Below are positions 12,001-23,600 of a stretch of DNA of 64,000 bases, in pieces; positions within the stretch are counted from its first letter, which is position 1, and the number at the start of each line of letters is the position of its first letter. A program made the translations under genes and the position numbers. A model generated the notes under the pieces. The model was given only the letters and a program-made list of their open reading frames with translations, had not been told where the DNA came from and searched no databases. The stretch lies in assembly GCA_021292165.1 (NCBI GenBank), contig CM037877.1, forward strand, positions 132,116,274 to 132,180,273. Reading direction: 5' to 3'. Source of the stretch: Shinisaurus crocodilurus. Taxonomy: Eukaryota; Chordata; Lepidosauria; Squamata; Shinisauridae.

Positions 12001-15000
12001 CACACCTTCTTATTCAAACCTCAGTTCTTATACCTTTTCCTGAGTCTCTGGCTACCTGAGGGGGCAAGGATCTCCTTTGTTCTCCTGATGGTCTTAATCA
12101 TTATCATCATCATCATCATCAGGCGATCACTCGTGACCGAGTAGGATTGTCTTCCAGGATAAAATTACAAAAGAAAATTATGAAAAGAGGACATTGTAAA
12201 ACAATTGTGTAGACTCTAGCGATGGGTCTGTAAGTGACTGGAGGCCAATTCTAGATCCACACAGCTTCCCACAGTGAGGACACAGGTTACCAGATGGAAG
12301 ATGCTCCTGTAAAGGATTCGTTTGACGTGCTTTTCGCTTAGCGCGTTTCTCCCTTTTGCCTCGCACTCGGGCTTCTTCAAAGTCCATGGAACCTTTGTGA
12401 GAGGCCAACCTCCAGTTAGATCATTCATGGGCCAGAGCTTCCCAGTTTTCGAGGTTTGTATTGCATTTTTTTAGATTAGCCTTATGAAGATCTTTAAACC
12501 TCTTATACTGACCACATATATTCCGCTTTCCATCCTTGAGTTGGGAATAAAGTAACTGCTTTGGGAGATGGCAGCCAGACATTCGAACAACATGACCGCT
12601 CCACTGAAGTTGGCGTTGAAGGATCATTTTTTCAACGCTAGTAGTCTTTGCTTCTTCCAGTACACTGACATTTGTTCGCCTATCTTCCCAAGTAATTCGC
12701 AGGATTTTCCGGAGGCAACGTTGATGAAATCTTTCAAGGAGGTGGAAGTGACGTTTATAGATAGTCCATGTTTTGCAGGCATACAATAAAGTTGGTAATA
12801 CAATGGCTTCATAAACCAGTGTTTTGGTCTTTTTACAAATATCCCGATCCTCGAACACTCTATGTTTCAATCGAGAAAACGTGGCACTTGCAGAGCTCAA
12901 ACGATGCTGGATTTCACTGTCGATGTTAGCTGTAACAGAAAGATAGCTGCCAAGATAGAGAAAATGATCAACATTTTCCAGTATTGGCCTGCCAAGCTGG
13001 ATAGATGGCATCACCAAAGGGTTAGCTTGCACTTGCTGATGAAGCACTTTGGTTTTTTTGATGTTAAGTGAGAGACCAAGTTTTTCGTATGCTTCTGCAA
13101 AAGCATTTAGGATAGTTTGGAGATCATCCTCTGAATGTGCGGAGACCACATTATCATCAGCATACTGAAGTTCCACAACGGAGGTTGTAATTACCTTACT
13201 TTTTGCTTTCAGCCTGCTGAGATTAAAAAGCTTTCCATCTGTTCGATATATAATTCCCACACCAGTGGGAAGTTTCCCCTTGACAAGATGTAAAACCATG
13301 GCGATGAAAATAGCAAATAATGTTGGGGCGATAACACATCCCTGTTTAACACCTGATCCCACTTTAAATGGAGCACCATGAGAGCCGTTGTTGTCCAAAA
13401 CTATTGCCGTCATGTTGTCATGGAGAAGTCGCAAGATATTCACAAATTTATTGGGGCGTCCAATTTTCATAAGGATAGTCCAGATTGCTGTTCGGTCTAC
13501 AGTATCAAAGGCCTTAGCCAAATCAATAAATGCCATATAAAGGGGTTGATTTTGCTCCTGGCATTTTTCTTGGAGATGACGTGCAGTAATAATGTCTACT
13601 GTCCCTCTAGAGGGGTGGAAACCATATTGAGTTTCAGGGAGTATCTCTTCTGAAATAGATAGAAGACGGTTTGCGAGAATCCTAGCTGCGGTAGCTAAGA
13701 GAGAAATGCCCCGATAGAACAGACTGTGGAAACTATCACCCTTCTTAAAGAGGGTGATAATTATGGCATCCCTGAAGTCTTCTGGGATCTCTTCTCTTAT
13801 CCAGATTTTTTCGATGAGTTTATGAAGATGTGTACAAGTTCGGGGGGGCCTTCTTTAAAGATTTCAGCAGGAATCCCATCTGGTCCACTTTGTTAATGGC
13901 TTTTCTAACTTCATCCAAAGTGGGGAGTACTGCAAGTTCCTCTCTAATTTGTTTTTGCGGGATTTGCGAAAAAATCTCATTATCCACCTTAGATTTACGA
14001 TTTAAAAGATCATAATAATGCTCTTTCCAACGCAGTGCAATAGACTCTTTATCTTTTAAGAGTTTGGTGCCATCTTTTGATTGTAAAGGGTTTGTACTAT
14101 AGGTTTTTGGTCCATAAATGGCCCTTGAGACCTTAAAAAAGCCCCGTGCACCGTGAGATTCTGCAAGTTGTTGAATTTCTTCAGCTTTCTTTTTCCACCA
14201 AGCGTTCTTAAGTTCTCTTGTTCTTCTTTGGACCTCAGCCTTTGCACTGGCGTAGATTTTTTTTTTTTGGCAGCGCAGTTAATATCATTTTGCCATATTT
14301 GGAAGGCTTTCCTTTTTTGGTCAATTATATATTTAATCTCATTATCATTTTCATCAAACCAATCCTGATGTTTCTTAGTTTCATATCCAATAGTTTGTTC
14401 ACAGGCTGCAGTAATGGAGGTTTTCAGCTTAGACCAATGGTCCTCGAAGACGAGTTTGCTTAATAGGATCTTGAAGGGTGTGGATGTTCATTTTACGCCT
14501 TGGTTTCCTTCCTTGAAGCCTACGTTGGGGAGCAATGTTGATAACCATAGTGGACCGGATTAGTTGGTGGTCTGTTCAGCAGTCGTTGGCACTCACCATG
14601 GCCCTAGTAAGAAGTATATCGTGGCGATCTCTAACACGGACAATTACATAATCCAGAAGATGCCAGTGCTTTGACCGTGGGTGCTGCCATGATGTTTTAA
14701 ACTTATTCTTTTGTCGAAAGAGTGTGTTTGTAATAGTGAGATTATGCTCTGCACATATAGACAAAAGTAAGATTCCGTTCGGGTTGCTATTACCAACTCC
14801 GTCTTTTCCAATAGTTTCTGGCCACAAATCAAAGTCACGCCCGACTCTTGCGTTAAAATCGCCCAGGAGGATAATTTTATCCTCCTTAGGTATCTCTGAC
14901 AGGAGAGTGTCCAACTGGGTATAAAAACTTTCCTTGATGTCTTGATGTCTGTCAGGGATGCTTTGACCTGGATTCCTGCATTGAGCAGGGGGTTGGACTC

Positions 15001-18000
15001 GATGTAGGCCCCTTCCAACTCTACTTTCTATGATTCTATGATAAGCATCTAATGTTGGCGCATAAGCGCTCAAAATAGTTACGTGCTGGTTATTGGCGAG
15101 CTTTAATCGAAGAGTTATCAGGCGTTCGTTAATGCCAGTAGGAACTTCTGACAAAGAATCAACTAGCTCATTTTTTATGGCAAAGCCTACTCCATGTATT
15201 CGTCGGTCCTGCTCAGGTAGTCCTTTCCAGAAGAAGGTATAACCTCCTTTTTCTTCCTTCAACTATCCCTCTCCTGCCCTTCGAGTTTCTTGAAGTGCTG
15301 CTATGTCAATTTTAAACCATCTCAACTCCCTTGCAATAATAGCAGTCCTACACTCAGGGCGTTCACTGTCTTTGTTATCCAGCAATGTCCGTATATTCCA
15401 TGTTCCAAAATTCAAACGTCTTTTTCGGCCGCTAAAATGGTGACCCCACTGGATGCGGTAATCCAGTCAGGGGAGAAGAGGTAGACTATGTTTAGGGCAC
15501 CTTTTCTAGCCCCCTCCCCATACGGGGTGAGCAGAATGGATCCTAAATAGGGCTGCTCAGACATGGATACAGCTGCCGAGCTGCTCGACTACCTCGTTCC
15601 TTGAACAGACAGAGCGACTGAATCTGCATCCACCGCCCGTGTGCTGGACCATGACTAGGGGCTTCCGGATTCACAGTCCTGCCCCCGTCACCATTCGCCA
15701 GTCGCCATGGGACTTTTTTGTTTGGTGGGTTGGGTTGGGTTGGAAGACGCCTGTGCGTGAAACTGTTTTATGTGGGGAGATAGGTGCACAACGAATCACC
15801 ACACAAACTTGACAGAGTATGGCAATGATCCTTTGGCACGGTTACCATGACGATTGGAAAACCATTCTCTGCTGCAGCCTTCATCCGCCTTCACAGCCGT
15901 TGTAATTTAGGTTTAATTATCTTCCGCCTGTTCTGCCGTTGAGGACTTTATGTTTTGGATCGTTCTTTGTCTGGTTCCTCTCCCCGGACCTTACCGCCAT
16001 GGGTGACCCTACTGGGAGTACATAGCTCCCGACGGCATTGCTCACAGGGTTCATCGGAACACGCAAGCCCACTCACCACTTCAAGGTGACGATCCAGCGA
16101 GAGGGGATGGTCTTAATCACCGCTGATTGCTCTGTCCTTTGTGTGCCTATGGCCCTTGATGGGTGTCACAGGAAAAACCTTTTGTGGGTTCTTTTTGCTT
16201 GATGAGCTTAAGTTTCTGGTTGAATCCTTCTATTGGGGGAGGCCATCCTCCTACAGGGCTATTCTTAGGCTCTTTTCAGGAAAGTCCTGTGCCTTTAGGC
16301 CACACATGTTAGTCTGACCATTGCAAGACTCTTGGCCACTGCCTATTCTTTAATCAGGCTCTCAATCACTCTCCATTCAAACCTTCACTTGCATTTTGTG
16401 TGCCAGTCCAGCAGCTGGGGCTGTTCATTCCTCCTGAACCCAAGCTTACCCAGGCTCTTGTTGGGGCCTGCTGTGGCCTTCTCTGTGAGCCATAGCCACA
16501 ACCAGAGGATTATGACTATATCCACTCATAACAGTGCGTAACAATAACATTTAATGTTAACCCATCATATAATTACAATAAAAAATCTACTTACCCAAGA
16601 ATAAAACAGTAGAAAAACAGAAAGACAGCATATAAACAATAATTCCCAGCTAGCAGTACTGCATGACCAACTACTTTCCCTCTGAGACTTTTCTAGAAGG
16701 TAGGGAGTTTACTTCTGCTTTGGAGGGGGGGGGGGAGATAAGAGGCCACTTCCCTGTGGAAGGGGTTCCATGGGCAGGGTGCCACCGCCAAAAATACCCC
16801 TTGTGTAGTAACCATGTACCTTATTTCAGAAGTTGGGGGGACCTGAAGCAAGGCCTCCAATAATGTCATAGCCATACAGGAAGATTGATACAGAAATTGG
16901 GGTGGTCATTCAGGTATCCTGGTCCTATACTGTTTAAGGCCTTATATGTTAATATCAGCAGTATTAAGGCTGGCTTTTGCTTCTAAAAATGACCTGGTTT
17001 GCACATCATGGTGGCAATTCCTGGTTTGTTTAACCCAGGAATTGCCAGGGACAAGTGACGCATGCGAGCCATTTCTGCTTTTAATTGGTAATTCAGTTCC
17101 TGGGTGGTTCCATGATATGCAAATCTGAAAACTCTGGGTTGTTTATGGGTTAAACAACCCAGAGTTAACCCATGGGCCATTTCTGGGTTGTTGATAAAAA
17201 GCATAAATGGCTCGCATGCAGCTTGCATGCTCTGCTTGTCCTTGCACGCTCTGCTCATCTTGGGTTAAACAACCCAGGAATTGCTGCCATGACATGCAAA
17301 CCGGGTCAATGAGTGGTCACTATGTTGAATGGAGATGTATCCCTAGAAGTTTCAGAAAAGTCCATCCTGTAGTCTTATCATTTCATAAAGACATTCAGCA
17401 TTTTAATACTATGGGAGGTAGAGGGGAGAGGTGTCTTTTCATCTTAGGATGGTATTGCCCTTGAACTTCCCTCTCAAGGCTTGCTACTTTCACTCAGTGA
17501 GAATGGAAAATTTGGCTCACCATACATTTCCTTTCTGGCTAGTGAGAGAAGAGTCATATGTTCCACCAACCCTCTCATTGACATCTGGCATAAATTTCCA
17601 GGCCCAATTCAGACTGTTATATGCACCATGGGAAGGTGGTAAAAATGTTCCTTTAGGGCAGTGTTCTCCAACCTTGGGTCCCCAGATGTTTTTGGCCTAC
17701 AACTCCCAGCATGCCCCAGCTACGCTGGCTGGGAGTTGTAGGCCAAAAACATCTGGGGACCCAAGGTTGGAGAACACTGCTTTAGGGTAACTGCCATAAA
17801 TCTTGTGCAATCAGATGAGGCTTAGCATGTGGAGAGTCTCCATACCAACAGCTGCCATGAACTTGCAGCACTGGCATGGAGAGTCTCTCCACATAGTAAA
17901 CAGCATACAAACTCCTGCTCTGCAAAAGCATTTTATGAGAGCCATAATGTCTGAACATGAATCCAGACAGAGAATCACTGTGCAGAGGTTCTCTGCAGTT

Positions 18001-20586
18001 AGGTCTCTCATGAATGTGTCTTCGTACTATAGAGGAGTGGAAAAACTGCACCTATGTACAGTAGTACCTTGGATTACGAGTATAATCCGTTCCAGAACCA
18101 TGCTCGTAACCCAAAATACTCGTAAAGCAAAGTGAGTTTCCCCATTAGAAATAATGGGAACTCAGATGATTCGTTCCACAGCCATTTAATCACTGATTTG
18201 CCAGCTGCCTGGCAGGAACGAATCAGCGGAGTTCCCATTATTTCTAATGGGGAAACTCACTGTGATGTGCTGGCTCCCGGGCTCCTGGCCGCACCTCGCT
18301 CTGCGGGCACCTGGCGCACTGCCATGCTGGCTCCCGGGCAGGGAAGCGGCACAGCAGCGCGAGGCGCCCATAGAGCGAGTGGCTGGGCTGCGTCTCCCTG
18401 GCAGGGAGACATGTGGAGCCACTCCGCTGTTCCTCTCCGCTCTTTAAAATTATTTTCCTCCCCCCCCCCATACCTTTACCAGCAGCCGCTCGCTCTGCTG
18501 GCGCCTCGCGCGCTGCCATGCTGCTTCATTTTCGGGAGCCGGCATGGCAGCGCGCGAGGCGACCGCAGAGCGAGTGGCCGGGCCGCGTCTCTCTGCCAGG
18601 GAGCCAGCTTTGCCGGCTCCCTGGCAGGGACCCACGTGGAGCTGCTCCGCCATTCCCCTACCTTTGTGTTTGTAAGCGGAGGCTCGCCGCGCTGCCGGCG
18701 ACGCCCTCGTCACATCCGGCCCCGCAACAGGCATCACTTCCGGGGCCGCGACGGGCATCACTTCCGGGGCCGCGACGGGCATCACTTCCGGGGCCGCGAC
18801 GGGCATCACTTCCGGGGCCGCGACGGGCATCACTTCCGGGGCCGCGACGGGCATCACTTCCGGGGCCGCGACGGGCATCACTTCCGGGGCCGCGACGGGC
18901 ATCACTCCCTGACAGGGAGCTGGCCGCCGGCGCCTCCACATGCTTTTAGCATAAATTTAAATTTGAAAGCGGCAGTGGCTCATGTTGCGAGACTTGCTCG
19001 TCTTTCAAATCTAAATTTATGCTAAAATTTTCCTCGTCTTCTGAGTAGCTCGCAAACCGGGTTACTCGTGATCCGAGGTATTACTGTACGTAGATTGTTT
19101 TTTTAAAAAATTGATCCTGGTTTGTTTTTTATTTGAGAAGGAGAATGAACTTTCTCCAGACTTACCTCTTATTATATCACAAATGTTTGTGGGATTTTCA
19201 TATTGAGTTCTCTCATGTTCTTTCTAATGTTGTCATCTCCTTGCAGGGGAAATTTATCCAAAACTTTTCTCCTAAAGATACAGAGAACCTGCTATTGTGG
19301 CAGCATCTTTCGCTCCAGGCTTTGATACCTCTGCTTAGGCAGCAAGTTGCTCATGAGCTTTTTGTGGCAGGACTTGCACAATGTCAGGAGTGGCTGAGCA
19401 GTGAAGGGTCGATGGAGAAACTTCCACAGGTGGTAAGCAAAGGCTTGAATGAATGGACTTCTTTTGTGTACTAAAAACTCAGGTGAAGATTCTCCTTTCC
19501 TCCTCTGGTCCTACTGGATCTCTGTTTGAGGATCCCCACAAGTAAGAGCCCAGCTTTTCAGATTTTTGTTCTAATAATATGGGCTGTAGTCTTCATTGAA
19601 GTATTGATTGGATTTCCAGAGAGGCAAGGCTTGGTGTATGCTTTTTGTGGCATTTCTAGGAATCTGCATGGCCATGGTCAAGCATCAGAACTCCAGAATC
19701 CTGAGATTCAGAACTTTCACTTTAAGAGAGTTCGTTTCCCTGCTCTACCCCTTGTGGTTGCTGAGAGGAACCTGAGTGTGCACGACACCATTTCTGCTAA
19801 AGGCTCACAGACCTGCTTCCAGGGATCAAAAGATGCAACCAGATTGATTTGCTTTAATTATTCCAGTGATTTGATTTGCTTGGTTGATTTGCTTTGATTA
19901 TTCCAGTGAAAGAGTTTATCTGGCCACTGAATTTTTGTAAGTGTTGCGTCCGTGGGTCTAACCTTGTAAAACTGTTCCATTAAGGCTCCATAGAAACTTA
20001 AAAGTCAAGAGAAATATATATATAAAAATATAACCATGAAGATATAGTGAAATAGACTAAATTATTCCATCTGCCAAACTCTGGAGCACTGCCTCAGGAG
20101 CTTGGTAAATGAAACCAGCATTGAATTGAGAAATACAGAGCAATAGATTGTATACTGAATTGAGTGGAAACTACAGGGCCACTGAAGAAGGCCATTGGGC
20201 CGAAATGCATTTGGCTTCCACACAAGAAAGTAAGAAAGCTTCCACACAAGAAAGTAAGAAAGGTTGTGAGGACCTTTCTCTGGAAGCATCAAACAAAAAC
20301 ATTGGCACTAACAATACTTCATCTAGAGATAAAGGTCCTCAAGTCTGAAAGGACATTTATTATCATCTTCAGCCCTAGAGAAGCTGTATTTTACATGTCT
20401 AATTGTTTCTGTCTTATACATGTTTTATATATATAATTTTTTTAAAAAAATATTTCTGTAAATCTTTATATTATATTATAAAATTTAGTCTATTTCACTA
20501 TATCTTCATGGTTATATTTTTTATATATATTTCTCTTGACTTTTAAGCTTCTATGCTTTGTTTCTGTCAGGATTTTAAACATAGTC

Positions 20587-20640
<54 letters not shown>

Positions 20641-23600
20641 TTCCATTAAGGCTCCATGTCATGGACATTTTTGTTCTTTGGAGTTCAGCTCGTGAAGTGT
20701 TCCTAACCCCTCACATCTCTTCCCTACTTTGCTAGAACGCTGCTCTCTCTGCCTTGCTGTCCATGTGCCAAACTGCTGGGGAGAGGCTGGAGGAGGGACA
20801 GCGAACAGCACTTGTTGGAGCTCTTGGCCAGTTCTTGGTAGTTCTACATGCGGCACAGGTAAGAAAATTCAATTTCCCCCCACTTGCTGCTGCATCATCT
20901 TGTCCTCTTCACCACAAGAGATACGATATAGCAGAATGGATGGATGCAGTTTGTCTGCTCTGGTGAGAGGGCTACAGGAAGAGGAAACAGACTTCCATAA
21001 GTGTGTGTGTATATCCGTATGAGAGAATGAATAGTAGACTTTGTTGATGGTTTTTTTGTTACAATAGTAGGAGCATGCAGTTGTACCTCATTATAGCACC
21101 TTGCTTGCCATATAAATTACAGTATTAACCATTGAAGAAGGTATTTACCATTCATTTGCTTGTGTGTATGTGGGGTGGGGGAGGGGGTGCGGTTACCATT
21201 TGTAACCATAATGTGTGAAACTGTTTGGCCCCAACGGGGGGGGGGGTCTTCTGGCAAGTGGAACTGGGCTAGGATGCAGCAATTGGTGGTGATCTAAATT
21301 TAGTGCCAACATAGGCATTTCCAAGAATCTTTTAGTTTCGTTATCCAGAAATGGGGGTGCTGTGAAGCCATAACATGTTCCTTTTGTCCGATGAAGGTTT
21401 CCAGTCTGCCCTGCCTGCAGCAGGCCTTTTGTTTGATGCTTCGCCTTCTGCAGCTCTTCATCCAAGTGTTAGAGCCTCAACTGCTAATTCAGGTAAGAAA
21501 TTGTGTGATGGACAGGCTTGCCTTATGTACACGGACGGATATGTAGCAAGTTGCTTCTCAAAGCCAATTATTGCTGTTTACGACATAAGCTTTCTTTTAC
21601 CACAGAATGAACCTGGTAATGGGGAAGCATAAGCTGTGGTGGTATGAGAATATTGTACTCCTACCACCTGTTCTCTGGCTATCTTAGAATCTCTGTCCCT
21701 CAAGATGCAGGGTTAGAATTCATGTTTCTGTACTTCATAGGATTATTAGGTAATAGCTGGTTTGTGGCACACTCACGAACAACAGCTTGCATCTTGTGTC
21801 ACATGATCACAGGATAGCAGGAAGAAGGAAGGGTTTCTAAAAGGAATTACTTGCTTACACGAAGGAATTATTTCAAGGGCCTTAAAGTTGCATGTATTAT
21901 ATTTGGAGGAGCACAGTCTGCATATTTTTGTTGATCTCTTAACTATGCTTAGGAGATTGTGAGTGGGCTTGGATTGGGTGATCCCTTCTCCCCCCTCTGG
22001 TTTAAATTCCTTCCCTGCCATCAACTTTTAACAGGGCCACATGCTTCAGGCAGCCAGTTAGTGTAGCTTGTGGTGGTGGGGACCTATCATGCCGTCTCTG
22101 CTGCCTCCTCTTCTACTGCTCTTAAAATAAAATGACAGTGATGAGCTCAGATATGAAGAACAGGAAGGACCCACACCCTCTCTCTTCTTGATGGAGTAGG
22201 GTGCTGGTGTTCTCATGGATTTACAAGCAGGTAGGATTTTATAGTGTGCACCAAGCACTACTAACTGTGTGTGTGTGCGTGTGCGTGTGCGTGCGTGCGT
22301 GCGTGCGTGCGTGCTTGTGTGCAGTCACACAACCCACACATGAAAGTACAGCAAATTGCTGATAAAACCGGGGAGGGGGGGGAAGGACCCTTTAAAGCAG
22401 GGGTTGGCAACTGCGGAGGGTCCGGGGCCATTGTCACTGCCCCCTTACTCCCTCAAGGGCTGCACTCCTGCTACTGCCACCAGTGTCCTGTGGATTTTTG
22501 TGGGGTTCCAGTGGCAACAGCAAAAATATTTGCTGCCCGAAGACTACACTGGCCAAAGTTACTTTGGAAAAAGCATCTGAGCCAACAAGGAGGATTCTGA
22601 AGTGATTTCCCCTCCCCCTCAATGGTTAGCATATAAGGGCAGGGGGAATTCATGCTGTAAATGGGGGAAAGGAAGCAATATGTGAGCTTTCAGCTGAATC
22701 CTAATACCGTAACGGGCAATCTTGAACATTCTCTTCTCAGTGTAAAAAAATTCCTTTCTGTAATCTTCCTGATGTCCGATGATATGTAAAATTCTCTCTT
22801 CCTGTAGATAATTGCACTACAAACGTCCCTCCTCCAGGTGAATCCCCCAGATCACGTTCTAACTGCAAGTCTTAGATTTTCTCTCTTCTATGGGGAAATC
22901 CTTTATTCCACCAGATTTCCAGGTAAATACACTGGACCATTATTCTGTTATTTCCTTCTGTAGGTGCTATTTACAGGTGGATATGAGATGAGGACTGTAG
23001 TACCAAGACACTGAGAGATTATTTTTTAGTAGCGGCCACTAGGTAGTCAAGTCCAAGTTCCTAATACTTTTTAGAAATCCATGATAAACGTAGTACAGGT
23101 AACAGTAGAGTAAGATCCTGTAATAGTCCCCCTAGCGACAGAAATATGTCATTTTTATATTACCCCTGGACTTAGTGGAGTTCTTGCCACTGAGTTTATT
23201 TTAGCCCAAGTCATTGACACCTGACAGTTTTCCATTTCTAAAATTTAGTCTCCTTTTGAATATAGTGGGTTAATATAATGTATGCATTTCAACAGCTGAG
23301 CAAGCCTGTTCAACATTGCAAGCCTGTTTGTTGGTTTATTTTGGAGGGTGAGAAATGCTGATTCTTTGTCAAGCAAAGACTGCTGTGGACTTTCCATGAC
23401 TAATTCTGGGATCTATATCTAGGCTGTCTTTCTAATTATGATTCCCAGGAAAATAAGGGAAATGGGGAATACGTTGACTTAAAACAAAAATGGTAACGTC
23501 ATTATTCACTTGTTAGGTACAGGTTCTATCCAAGCTGTCCTGTCTGTTTGCTTCTTTGCTGGCCAACAGTAGCTGGCTGATTCAACAGCATGCAGTAGAG

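Larger units (their letters stand above)
12101..16105 (-). mobile_element. Full-length APE-type LINE with 14-bp target duplication
   Basis: A 4.0-kb non-LTR retrotransposon in - orientation. It is flanked by the identical 14-mer GATGGTCTTAATCA at 12087-12100 and 16106-16119. Its 3' end, read on - strand, is a TGATGATGATGA tail (12101-12121). It has an apurinic endonuclease region (14576-15262) and a reverse transcriptase (12421-13536). The endonuclease carries GDFNARVG and LDYVIV; the reverse transcriptase carries YADD. The type resembles the family annotated as craniofacial development protein 2-like in many genomes (RTE-like?), but the clade is not proven. Frameshifts between the domains, a nonsense codon and a nested CR1 tail show it is dead. 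Confidence 0.85.

Noticed and set aside
18725..18906. Regularly spaced repeats that could suggest a CRISPR array
   Set aside because: The units are directly adjacent with no unique spacers, in a vertebrate genome. It is a minisatellite.
18132..19025. A 297-codon + frame, with long - strand frames in the same place, looking like a protein-coding gene
   Set aside because: It covers a Tigger-like element; the openness comes from CpG-rich sequence and a 24-bp repeat that has no stops in several frames. No domain or splice context.
22808..22922. FIRRM as a pseudogene because of the frame break
   Set aside because: All other fourteen exons have intact frames and splice sites, and the break is one base in a homopolymer, which is more easily explained as an assembly error.
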